The notes under the pieces are model-generated. The model was given only the letters and a program-made list of their open reading frames with translations. It searched no databases and was not told the origin of the DNA. Below are positions 9,530-19,423 of a stretch of 64,000 bases of DNA, one piece after another (within the stretch, counting starts at the first letter, position 1; each line of letters starts with the position of its first letter). The stretch covers positions 23,769,854-23,833,853 of the forward strand of contig CM066913.1 in the NCBI GenBank assembly GCA_033964015.1, read 5' to 3'. Source of the stretch: Scolanthus callimorphus (lineage: Eukaryota; Cnidaria; Anthozoa; Actiniaria; Edwardsiidae). The translations under genes and the position numbers were made by a program.

Positions 9530-11074
9530 ATGACTCCATCTTTGAATTCGTTTTTCCATGCTTTGAGATATGCTTTAGAAACCTCCCAGTACAGAGATTT
9601 TTATCTCAAGGTCAAACAATTTAAGATTCTAGAAGCAACTTATCTTGGTCGAGACGTGGTTGGTGTTCTCCCAACTGGGTATGGGAAGTCAGTTATTTTT
9701 CATCTTCTCCCGTTTATGAAAGACTACACAAGAAAATCAAAGAAATCTATCGTTTTAGTAATAACACCATTAAATGCTCTGATGGCGAACCAAGTGGACA
9801 TTTTAAAGGCACATGGAATACTGGCAGGAATGCTAAAATCCAAGGAATTACCGGAAGCAAAACTTCTGATAGGTGCCGATGACGAGAGCTCTGATAACTC
9901 CGACGAAGAACAAGTTATTGAGAAAGAAGTAAACATGTCTCCGGAAGTGTCTAGGGGGAAATGCAAACTTGTTTTTGCTCACCCTGAAGCTGTGATTTCT
10001 ACCAAAAAAGGAAGAAAGTTACTTTTATCTAATATGTATCAAAGTAATGTGTGCTCCGTGGTGATAGATGAAGCGCATCTTGTTGAGGAGTGGGGCGATG
10101 ACTTTCGCACTGATTTTTCCAAGCTGGCACAGTTACGATCAATCTTTCCTAATGTCCCCTTCTTGTGTCTCACTGCAACAGCCCCACGAGATTAATAAAG
10201 GACCTAAAGGACATTCTCTCGATGCCAAGTCCTGATATTGTAATTGGTGATTTGGACAGGGCAAACATTACAATATACAAAAAAAAGCGGAAGCCATCAT
10301 GCACTGGGGCAGAAAGTTATGATGAGATCTTAAGACCTATAGCAGAAAGTCTTTTAGAAGAGCAAGATAAATACCCTCTTACAATAATCTACATGCCTCT
10401 AAAATGGTGCGGCTATGCATTCAAATTGTTCCTGAGTATCTTACAGGAAGAAGTCATTATCCTCCAGGGGCACCCAAAATACCAGAGAACTGTCTTTTTG
10501 CTCGGTACCATGCCCCTCAAACTGAACAAATGAAATCTGAAATTCTTGCACAGCTGGCAGATACGAAAAGAAGAAGGGTGTGTGTGAGTTTTGCAACTGT
10601 TGCTTTGGGCATTGGAGTAAACTTACCTGATGTACGGCAGATCATTCATCTTCAAGTCCCAACAACAATAGAGGGGTACTATCAAGAGATAGGGCGAGCT
10701 GGCAGGGACGGTAACCATCCACAGCCACCCTCTATTATAATGAAACTGACATTGCTGCTAACCGCCCAGGGATGACAGAAGATATGCGTGCCTTCTGCAG
10801 AATGGCTGAAGGATGTCTTATATGCTGGATTTTTTGGGCTCTGTAGGGTCATTTTTTAAAAACAATTTAAATGATTGCTGTAGTAACTGTTGCATTAGGA
10901 CTGATGGAGTTCCACTAAGTACTCAAGATCAAACATTGTCACTGCAAGACGAAACTAAAATTGAGAGCAAAGTCAGGCGTGTCTCAAAACAGATGAGAGA
11001 TGAACTAGTTAGGAAACTGACAAAATTCCGTCTACATCTTGGGGCTCAGCGGAAGCGGTTCTACATTCTGTTCT
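9530..11074 (+). pseudogene. RecQ-family DNA helicase pseudogene
   Basis: Superfamily 2 helicase motifs appear in RecQ order. Motif I is LPTGYGKS (residues 47-54 of the first frame), motif II is VIDEAHLVEEWG with a DEAH box at 180-183, and motif III is CLTATAPRD. After a frame change, CVSFATVALGIGVNLPDVRQ (motif V) and YYQEIGRAGRDG (motif VI) follow, and finally a Cys-rich tail (CCSNCC) in place of the RecQ zinc-binding region. The reading frame shifts near 10190, 10410, 10720 and 10815, so the copy cannot make a full helicase. An acidic insert (DDESSDNSDEE) separates motifs Ia and II. The intact enzyme would unwind DNA 3'-5' using ATP. No intron is obvious in the frame. Confidence 0.85.
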
Positions 11075-11264
11075 GAATAGAATCTAATATCACCTTTGCC
11101 AACTCGCTCAACGCAGACACTACATTCGCACCGTTCACAACAAGAACAAGTGTATCGTGGCGAGGAAAAACAAACTCTACCAATAATGCCCTGCAGTGAT
11201 AGGCCTGACGGGCAGTCACTATGTTCGAAAGAAGAGTAAGCGTGAGATGAATGAATAATAAAAT

Positions 11265-11470
11265 GAATAATAATAATTTCGTCATTTCAGCGCGCAATTG
11301 CGCGCATGAATAAAAAAACCTACAGGATTTGTTTACTATACACAAACAAAAAACGGAATGTTCATGTACACTTTTTCTGGGGCTTGATGAAATGCGTTTA
11401 TCAAAATTCGGGCGCAAAGAAAAATGTGATCTCCTCTATCTGTAAATTGTCTTCTACTAGGTCAAATAGG
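11265..11470. repeat. Dispersed repeat, copy 1 (partner at 17984-18235)
   Basis: Blocks such as TTTGTTTACTATACACA, TTGATGAAATGCGTTTATCA and GTCTTCTACTAGGTCAAA occur in the same order here and at 17984-18235. The second copy lies inside a TIR element (17838-18383); this one seems to be a truncated member. G-rich sequence follows (runs of G at 11505, 11659-11679 and 11754-11770). Confidence 0.7.
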
Positions 11471-11779
11471 GGTCGGGGGATCACAAAAACGCGGTTTAAC
11501 TGCTCTGAGGGGGGGATCACGTTAATCATTGTACTTATAGGGAGGATCACTGCGTTTTGACCTTATATTACCCAAAATCCTCTCATCCCCCTCCCCCCAG
11601 GCGAGAAATAATGAAGCGGCTTAAACTAGTTCAACGTTTGCACAGACAGATATTTGGTGGGGGGGGGGGGGGGGGGGTCATATATATTTTTCAGCCCTAG
11701 TTGTTTTTCAGCCCTAGTTTTATCATACGCTTTACCGACGCCTGTCATACTCCGGGGGGGAGGGGGGGGGGTATAGGGG

Positions 11780-12040
11780 GATGCGCGGTTCGAAAGGGGA
11801 AGGGTTTTCAGGCTGGAGATATAAGAAAGGGGTAGGGTTTTCAGACTGTGTATAAGAAAGGGGTAAGGTTTTCACGGATTGCAATTTTGGTATAAAAGTG
11901 GGTCTGTCCGGTTTTTCAACCTAGACGCGGCTTGGTATAAGAAAGGGGTACTTTTCTGCTTTGGTATAACAAAGGGGTACCTTTTCTGCTGTAAAATTGG
12001 TATCAAGAAAGGTAAGGGGTCCGGATCTGGACCGAGCATC
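11780..12040. repeat. ~30-bp G-rich minisatellite (TATAAGAAAGGGGTA units)
   Basis: Seven to eight imperfect copies of a ~28-34-bp unit built on GGTATAAGAAAGGGGTAGGG followed by TTTTC lie head to tail. They follow long G tracts at 11659-11679. No coding potential. Confidence 0.7.
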
Positions 12041-13509
12041 CCCGTACAAAAGTTTTGAGAGTTACTAAGTCTCAATGCACTTACAATAAAAAGGCCAATG
12101 CGGCGATGATATGCACATACAAACAGGCACTGATTTCTTGTAGTTATCTGCTATTGCTCTTATAAATATACGTGACCACCGCGGCATGGAAACAAGAGCA
12201 ATAAAAATAAAAAAAAACTAGGTAGGACGCCCCTACTAACATTCATAAGTACAATTACTCAAGTGATTATAAGAATTTCCGCGCTCTGATTGGTCGAGAG
12301 GTGATTATAACATTGAGAGGGTTGGGAGTGCGGTTCGAGTTTTGTATATGATCGTGAAAAAATCTCAAAAACAAGATTGTGAATCAGGTACAATGCATTT
12401 TTATTTCTAAAGTGTGAAATGCTACAACTTTTAATATAGTATTAAGCGACTTTCTTCGTATAAAAAATCCTTTTACGAGTGTAACAGGATAAAATGTTAA
12501 CTACCACAGAGAAGATAAACCATTCTTCTTTTAAACAAACCCTTTTAGTTGTCCCCTGACGTTAACAGGTCAACCAGGCCGCGAGCTAATCACGGTGGGC
12601 AAAAACTCTTTTTTAATTACTTTTTATCACTTTGCTCACTCAACTGACACTAAAACAACTCCGACAACTCCGACAACTTTGCTCAGTCGACAGATTTGGG
12701 CAGGAAATGACGCTGTTTACGAGTTCCGTCGATGTGCCAAATCTGAGCATTAGGTGAGAAAGGTCATCAAGGTGAAAAAGGTGAACAAAATTAGCGCCCA
12801 TGTTCGCAGCGCGCGCACTGCCAGTCGGGCTCGTACTCAAATAAATTGGTTAGTTTAGTGCAGCCCCTGTGCTGCCACTGCTCGCAAGTTGAGCACAGCA
12901 CCATGTCGGACGTCTTTCTGTTTGAACAGAGGTTGCACCTTCCCTTTTCTTTTTTCACTGAAACAAAAAACGAATGTTGGTTTAGATGTTGCTCAATTTA
13001 AGCCTCTGAGTCTTAGCTCCCGATAGCACGCGCGGCTCCATTGCTTGAATTGAACCCCTAATGGTTCATTATTAACCTCAAACCTCAACCCTTTTTGTTT
13101 CAAACGCAGTGTGCACGTATTCCATATAATGCGAACTTATCGCTCATTTTATCTTACATAAATAAACAATTAGAGCAAACGTTACGAACTTGCCGCGTCG
13201 TGCCATTAAACAAATCAATGTCAGTGATTCGTAGATTTCTCAACGACAGGTAGAAACTTGACGATTCAGATTGGAGTCATGCTTGTTTCCCCGCGGAAAG
13301 GACAGGTTGTGTGCACTAGTAATTGTGCCGTTATTTGCTCGATAAGTGTCCTTTTGCGATTTGACCTTACCCTTAATCCTGCCTGCTTTGATTCCTGTTC
13401 CTGTCGTAAAGGAGGAAAGGATATTTCTATTCTAGACCCAGTATTTGATTTTAAGTCAGTTTAATTTAAGACATCTGAATTTGCGGCGACCATTTTTGAA
13501 AAGGGTTTA
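12041..13509. other. No gene seen
   Basis: Only short frames occur here (for example a Cys-containing stretch near 12640-12960 on the minus strand with scattered CxxC pairs), none with a recognisable domain or a convincing splice pattern. Confidence 0.35.
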
Positions 13510-13715
13510 TTAGGCCTAGTGCATACGCCGCTCTTATCTAATGCAAAATCTCAATAAAACAATATTTTTTTGTCCATCTCTCGTCTGCTTGTAGCCTAAA
13601 CTATTCTAAATCAAACCGGGAATGTAGAATCGATTTCAACGCTGCGAGTTTCGAGTATTTCATGGTAACAGTTTGGTACGGCTCACGATAAGAGCGGCGT
13701 ATGTACTAGGCCTTA
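13510..13715. mobile_element. 206-bp MITE, ~29-bp TIR
   Basis: The left arm (13510-13538, containing GTGCATACGCCGCTCTTATC) and the right arm (13687-13715) are inverted copies with about two mismatches. TTA at each end fits a TA-type target. Non-coding. Confidence 0.8.
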
Positions 13716-13856
13716 GTCGCCTCAGTATGCTCAGGCTCCGTAAATATCTAATAGACGATTGTTTCCAAGGAATGTGTTACTGCAGCCATTCCATGTGAGA
13801 CCTGACCTAGTTATAGTTCTAGGTAGATAGCTAGATAGTCCATTTATTGTATATAT

Positions 13857-13880
13857 AGAGGGTATTACACGGTGGCGCGA
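13857..13880. repeat. Solo end of the ATTACACGGTGGC hairpin family
   Basis: AGAGGGTATTACACGGTGGC followed by GCG matches the end sequence of the hairpin elements at 34585-34690, 46079-46232 and 46624-46780. Only one end is present here. Confidence 0.6.
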
Positions 13881-14044
13881 ACTAGCCTCTAGGAACGATA
13901 TCCTTCCTGATGTAAAGGTGTTTCTTGCGAATTCATACCTGATGTAGCTTTTGTGGTGTTCTTTTTTCGCTTTAACCCTACGATGACAAATAACAAGTTG
14001 TGAATTAATATTGATTGATAAGACTTCCAATAATTGTTTAAAAT

Positions 14045-14124
14045 CAGGGGCGGATCTATTAACTCTATTAACGGTTTATAACCAGTCCAACTTAGTGCTG
14101 CAACCCTCCTAAAAATCCGCCCCT
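14045..14124. mobile_element. ~80-bp MITE remnant, CAGGGGCGGAT ends
   Basis: CAGGGGCGGAT at 14045 pairs with ATCCGCCCCTA ending at 14124. A short inverted-repeat element with no coding content. Confidence 0.5.
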
Positions 14125-14906
14125 AAAAATGAAAGACTCTAACCCCAGTGGCAGTGGTTTCACGGGACTCTCTATGCCTAGATCTGTAAAACATAGGTAC
14201 GCAGAGCGTACAGGAAGCTATTTGCTGATGTTCTTCGGCACTTACAGGACAGGACGCCCCACATGGAAATCAGCCGTTTTTATGTTTGTAAATTCAGTTG
14301 TTGTGGCCAGCGGGGCTAAATAAAGGTTTATTTATGTATGTGTGTAGGACCGGCCGTCATAACCTTGTTCCCAGCATTCCCATGAATGGGCTAATTGTTT
14401 GCGTCACCGGTTAAAGCAAATGCGGTGTTAATTTTCATTTTGGTTTTGGTTTTAATTACAGCAGGCGATAAATTCCAGAAAATGTTGTGCATATGCTCAC
14501 TGGCAACTTTTATTAAAGACTTCATTGTCTGAAGTAATTCTACCCTTTCCCTATCGATTTGGAATAAAACATGACTTTTTTAATCACGACGCGTCCGGTA
14601 AGAAAACACAAAACTACTTGCCTTTGAGAAAAATGCAAAAAAAAAAAAAACTTGCCATCCATCCCATTAATTTAGACAAAATCATCGCGTACCTGTCCTG
14701 GCATCCACACTGGAAAGGAACGACATTAAAAACGTTTCTAAAAAGATTAACACGAGATTAACCACTATGAATGTAATTTCTCTTTAGAACGGGGTCTCAT
14801 TTTGAGGGCACGAAATTGAAGGGGGAGCTTTTTTGAACAAATCGTTTTAGAACGGAGTCTGCATTTGAAATTTGCAGCGGCACATACCCACCCTATATCA
14901 AGCCAA

Positions 14907-14937
<31 letters not shown>

Positions 14938-14994
14938 GCCCCCGGACCTTGAGCGGCCAATGATAGAAAAACTGTTGCAAATAATGATATATAT
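14125..14994. other. No gene; long C homopolymer at 14909-14937
   Basis: The stretch between the MITE and the transposase stop codon holds no recognisable exon. A run of more than 25 C residues begins at 14909. Confidence 0.5.
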
Positions 14995-17379
14995 TTAGTA
15001 CTTACCACGAGTAGAGTCATAATGACCGAGGATGGGGTGAGTAAATGCTATGTAGAGTATTCTCGTACCGCGGATTCTGCCGGTATGAATGGTAGGTATG
15101 GAGAGTAGAGATGTGACGACAAGGATCGGAGCTTTCAAAATGTTACTGCAGACGACAACGCACAAATCACCCATTTTGCTATTATACCATCCCGGTATTG
15201 AAAACCTCTCTACTTCACTGTCAACATCAAAGTCCACCCAAAGTTCATACTTAGCACTGTTGTTTTTAACTTCATTACAGAATAACTTCCGTAGTTGCAA
15301 TGAATCCTTTTCGATGTCGCCGACTAATCCCAAGCTGGACCTTAAAAAATCACAGTACTCTTCTTCATTCGACTCAAAGCATCTGTGGATCTGCTTGCTG
15401 ATGCTAGTAAAGCAACAATTTCCATCGCCGGGAACCTTGTCAATTTGTAAGCCAAAAGAGGCCAAATGCCTTTGCAAACATTCGCTGTTCATGTCCATTT
15501 CGATACTGCTCGTTTCATTTGAGCTTGGATGAATTGAAGCAACAAGAGTTTTCACATCCGAAAATGGAAAATCGAAGATGTTAAAGTCTCTTGAAATGCA
15601 GTGCTTGTCGAGGGAAGATAGGATCTCAATTAAGTGAAGAGCTCGACCAATTACGTAATTGACCACGGTTTCATTTTGCAGTGCAGACACTTGATCAGGA
15701 ATGCCGCGATACCTTTCTTGCACATCGGAATCGAACTTTACTGTTGTTGATGCATTGATTGGTCCAGCAGACACAGCCAAAGGAACCTCCTTCGGAACAC
15801 TGTCACATTTGAACTTTAATTGGTTTCGCAGAGAAGGAATGGCACTAAACAATTGTTGGATATTGCTCTCTACAGGAGCTATTGGTACCACTCTGCTATT
15901 TGACATATGTTTCTTGGCGTCAGGGGACCTTTTCTGGCTCCAAACATAAAACACCAACGTAAACACTGCCACTGCAAGCTCTGGAGAAATAGTACTAGCT
16001 CCACCGAGAAGTGATCGTTTAAGGTACTTGTGAAGTCGCTCATTTTTTTGTGTACCAACTCCAACAGGGATACCAGAACAACAACCCTTTTGGATATGCT
16101 TGCGGATATTTTTACAAGCATCAGCTCTTGCACTTAAAAGGCGAGATTCCCATTTACTTAAAAACATTTCCAGATTACCTTCTATGATTGGTGTGACATC
16201 CTTTCTTTCATCGCCAGTATCACCATCTGCACGAAAAATAAGGCCAAATTCCTTTGCCATTTTTTGCGAATGAGCACAACCTTTTGGAAGAGTCTTGACA
16301 AAACGCTGACAAGCATGGTACAGGTCTAAATATACGGGAACATTTGGGAAAACTCTGTTATATGATTGTCTTACTGAACAGCAGTCATCAACGATAATCA
16401 TTTTAAATGACTGTCCTTTTGCATCAAGTTGCTCTTTGAAATCCTTTAACAGGTCTTCGATTTGGTCTAAGGCTGTACTTTTTGTAAGTCTCCAAGTCAC
16501 AACTTGCCCATTCTCATTTAGCCCAATGAAAATGTTTTCAAACTGATTAACAAATGTTTGATCTGTTCTCCTTATCACTCCAATGTGTTTGCTTACCTTG
16601 AAAGTGTGGTCACACGTGAGAATCGAAAATTGAAGGTGGTTCATTTCAACTTGAAATAAGTTTTCCTTACTTTGAAAGTAAGCAAGAAACATGTACATTA
16701 AATGGTCATTGCTTGGAAATGCAAACGTCTCCCTATTGTAAAACTGGCCTTCATCAACCATTCCATTATGCAAATGAATATATGTTCTATAGTTCATGGA
16801 AGCAATGTCCTCAGTGAGTTCCAAAAATGTTTGTCCCCGACCAATATGTACAATCAAGTAATCAAGCAAAGCTTGTGAACAAGCAGAGCGATAATAAAGC
16901 TTTAAAGGGAAATTGATTGTCACATCCCTGGGCAGGCATTTCAAAATCGTGTCCGAGGCAGATAAATAGCTGTGACCAGATGTTGTTCTATGTTCAAGAC
17001 TGTAAGGGCAGTTGTAAACTGCCTGAACAAGAATAATATTCCCACACAAGTCATATACAAGTCTTGGCTCTTCGAAATTTCTCACTTTTGTGTTTGATGT
17101 CCAAGCATGAAATTTCATCACGCACTTGTGATCCGGACATAATACCACCGTCCCGCAATGCTGCAATGGGCACCAAATAAACACTTTTGGCACCAACTTT
17201 GCGTTCTCGAACGATGGCTGGATACAAAAGTCGTATCGAGGATGTCTTGGATTAGCACGAAATTCAGCCAAAATGTTTTTAAGGATTTCATTTTCAGCAT
17301 CCCCAAGAACCACGGAATCCACACTTGTAATGCCAACAACCACCAGCAAAACAACCGCAAAGGTGTACTTTGGATCAGG
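14995..17379 (-). CDS. DDE-type transposase fused to a C-terminal OTU protease-like domain
   Basis: This is the longest non-repetitive frame in the window: 794 codons from a splice acceptor (CCTTAG, 17385-17380) to the stop at 14995. It has no start codon of its own; the in-frame codon before the exon is the TAG of the acceptor, so an upstream exon is expected. Numbering from Leu 17349: a zinc-binding N-terminal region (WCPLQHCG 59-66, CPDHKC 71-76, a later Cys at 114); an RNase-H-fold transposase core with Asp247 in CDHTFKVSK, Asp321/322 (IIVDDCC), LDLYHACQRF (341-350) and Glu437 in NERLHKYLKR; and an OTU-type domain from about 630 with DGNCCF (Asp642, Cys645) and a candidate catalytic His in THPILGHYDS (771/776). 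Which transposase superfamily it belongs to is unclear (MULE-like or KDZ-like). The uninterrupted frame suggests a young or selected copy. Confidence 0.75.
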   Translation of the reverse strand, partial: PDPKYTFAVVLLVVVGITSVDSVVLGDAENEILKNILAEFRANPRHPRYDFCIQPSFENAKLVPKVFIWCPLQHCGTVVLCPDHKCVMKFHAWTSNTKVRNFEEPRLVYDLCGNIILVQAVYNCPYSLEHRTTSGHSYLSASDTILKCLPRDVTINFPLKLYYRSACSQALLDYLIVHIGRGQTFLELTEDIASMNYRTYIHLHNGMVDEGQFYNRETFAFPSNDHLMYMFLAYFQSKENLFQVEMNHLQFSILTCDHTFKVSKHIGVIRRTDQTFVNQFENIFIGLNENGQVVTWRLTKSTALDQIEDLLKDFKEQLDAKGQSFKMIIVDDCCSVRQSYNRVFPNVPVYLDLYHACQRFVKTLPKGCAHSQKMAKEFGLIFRADGDTGDERKDVTPIIEGNLEMFLSKWESRLLSARADACKNIRKHIQKGCCSGIPVGVGTQKNERLHKYLKRSLLGGASTISPELAVAVFTLVFYVWSQKRSPDAKKHMSNSRVVPIAPVESNIQQLFSAIPSLRNQLKFKCDSVPKEVPLAVSAGPINASTTVKFDSDVQERYRGIPDQVSALQNETVVNYVIGRALHLIEILSSLDKHCISRDFNIFDFPFSDVKTLVASIHPSSNETSSIEMDMNSECLQRHLASFGLQIDKVPGDGNCCFTSISKQIHRCFESNEEEYCDFLRSSLGLVGDIEKDSLQLRKLFCNEVKNNSAKYELWVDFDVDSEVERFSIPGWYNSKMGDLCVVVCSNILKAPILVVTSLLSIPTIHTGRIRGTRILYIAFTHPILGHYDSTRGKY

Positions 17380-17837
17380 CTAAGGAAATCCAAATCAGAC
17401 AATGAGAAGTTATTTAACACAACTATTTCTGTAAAGGAGGATGAGTGAAGAGGAGTGAATTGTTCGTGCGATATTACAAGTATTGAACACGGCAAAACTT
17501 TCAAAGCATTTCCAAGCTTCTTTCTATCTTTTTGTTTAATAAAATATTTTTCGGTAAATAAATTTAAAAACCGTTACGAAACCAAGAAGCCGCGATAATC
17601 ATTCCTCATGAAAGATACACTCGTAAATGGGAAATGAAGCGAAACGCCGCACCGATTTTTTCGCTGTTTTACTGTGACTTTCATAATCCTGCGATTTCTT
17701 TACATTTTTAAACACTAAATTGCGTTTTCGCTTTCATCCTTTCATCCAACAAACAGGCGCATCAATTGTCTCGTTTGCTTTTTATGGTGGAAAACATGCT
17801 TTGGTGGAAAGGTTTGAAGTCTAGCTAAGTCCTTAGA

Positions 17838-18383
17838 GACGGACTATTAGAAAAGTGATAGGTGGGGGGGGGGGGGGGGGGCAAAGCAAAAAACAATTCA
17901 AGCAAGCGATAATCACAGAAAAGAAATCGAACAGCTTCGGCAAGAGAAAAAAAACATGAGCGTGAGTTCAACGTTACAAGCATAAAAATTCCTCATTTGG
18001 ACCACTTCACGCATAAAAATAATTTCGCCATTTGCGGCGAGCACTGAATTGCGCGCATAATTCAATAAGAAAACCTACATGCTTTGTTTACTATACACAC
18101 AGAACGGAAATGTTCATCTACCCTTTCTCTTAGAGGCTTGATGAAATGCGTTTATCAAAATCTGGGCGCGCTTCACGCGCAACGAAAAAAAAAAGTGATA
18201 CCCTCTATCTGTAAAATGTCTTCTACTAGGTCAAACAAGGTAATAATGACAAAAATAATAGTGAACAAAAACTTCCTGCAGATCGTTAAGCCCTGAAAAA
18301 AATTTCGTGCCCCCAGACAAAAAAAAAATCGAGCAACTCGGAAAGGTACCACCCCCCATCACTTTTCTAATGGTCCGTCCCTT
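17838..18383. mobile_element. ~546-bp TIR element carrying dispersed repeat copy 2
   Basis: GACGGACTATTAGAAAAGTG at 17838 and the reverse-oriented CACTTTTCTAATGGTCCGTC ending near 18383 are inverted copies with one mismatch (ACTATT/ACCATT). Each is followed inward by a G tract (G-run 17865-17881; C-run 18351-18356). The interior contains the repeat shared with 11265-11470. Non-autonomous. Confidence 0.75.
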
Positions 18384-18477
18384 GGTAGAAATAAACCCAG
18401 CTTCCTCTACCGAGCCGCAAGGTAAGTCCTATCAAAACATCAACAGCTATCCACCCAATACAACCTATCCATACTAT

Positions 18478-18586
18478 TTAACAATAAGACCTCAAGGCCG
18501 AATGTGCTATGATGAATAGACCATGAGGCCGGAGGCCTCATGGTCTGTTGATATCATAGCACATGAGAGCGAGAGGTCTAATTGTT
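18478..18586. repeat. Extended palindrome inside the minisatellite
   Basis: AGACCATGAGGCC (18518-18530) and GGCCTCATGGTCT (18533-18545) form a near-continuous hairpin. It extends outward through TGTGCTATGAT / ATCATAGCACA and a weaker AGACCTC / GAGGTCT pair. Probably the centre or end of a foldback insertion. Confidence 0.75.
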
Positions 18587-18774
18587 TTAGTATAAACCAA
18601 CTAGTTGGTCGGTTTTGGCAATGAATTCCATTATTTTATGTTGAAAAAATCAAGTTTTCTTGCAAAGAAAGGTGGTGGTTTTGCAAGGCACGGTCTATCA
18701 CTAATAGACCATTAGTAGCTCAGCCAATCAGAATGCAGGATTTGTAATAGAGCATTAGTTGGTTTATACTAACA
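18587..18774. mobile_element. 188-bp MITE, TTAGTATAAACCAACTA ends
   Basis: TTAGTATAAACCAACTAGT at 18587 pairs with ATTAGTTGGTTTATACTAA ending at 18774. It lies between the palindrome and the resumed 19-bp repeats, so it was inserted into or next to the array. Confidence 0.8.
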
Positions 18775-19423
18775 ACGGTTATCCACACCATCACAGCTCT
18801 CTGCACAATCACATCACACCGTCAACAGCTATCCACACTATCAACACTTATCCACACTATCAACAGCTATCCACACTATCAACACAATCAGAATCTCTCC
18901 ACAGCTATCCACACTATCCACACAATCAGAATCTCTCCACAGCTATCCACACTATCAACACAATCAGAATCTCTCCACAGCTATCCACACTATCAACACA
19001 ATCAAAATCTCCCCACAGCTATCCACACCATCAACACAATCGAAATCTCTCCACAGCTATCAACACAATCAGAATCTCTCCACAGCTATCAACACAATCA
19101 GAATCTCTCCACAGCTATCCACACCATCAACACAATCAGAATCTCCCCACAGCTATCCACACCATCAACACAATCAGAATCTCCCCACAGCTATCCACAC
19201 CATCAACACAATCAGAATCTCTCCACGCCATCTCTCGCCACACTATCAACAGCTATCCACGTCATCAACAGCTATGCCCTTCTTCACCAGCTATCTATAC
19301 ATTTATCAACACGCACTCTATTTCTTACGTGCTAGTTGTGATGCTCAATTAATATATAGATTTAGCCACTGGCTAAAAGCGGAGCTCCCGGCTACATATT
19401 TTTCTGTGTTAATAAGACATGTG

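Larger units (their letters stand above)
18428..19300 (+). repeat. 19/38-bp minisatellite, left array
   Basis: The 19-bp monomer CTATCCACACTATCAACAG runs head to tail. In the middle (about 18885-19230) the unit becomes a 38-bp dimer, in which CTATCCACACCATCAACAC alternates with AATCAGAATCTCTCCACAG. The array is interrupted by inserted sequence at about 18478-18775. Reverse complements of the same monomer form the array at 22082-22921. The 197-aa frame across it (18759-19352) is a product of the repeat. Confidence 0.9.

Noticed and set aside
9530..11074. Helitron Rep-helicase
   Set aside because: Motifs are RecQ-type (DEAH box, GRAGRDG motif VI) with no HUH nuclease nearby; Helitron helicases are PIF1-like.
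15089..17448. Plus-strand frames of 82-147 aa
   Set aside because: Shadows of the OTU-transposase exon, which has clear conserved motifs on the minus strand.
11659..17881. G and C homopolymers as quadruplex regulators
   Set aside because: They recur next to short element ends (11659, 14909, 17865) and look like slippage products; nothing links them to a promoter.
18759..19352. 197-aa His/Thr/Tyr-rich frame
   Set aside because: Entirely within the 19/38-bp array; composition follows from the monomer.
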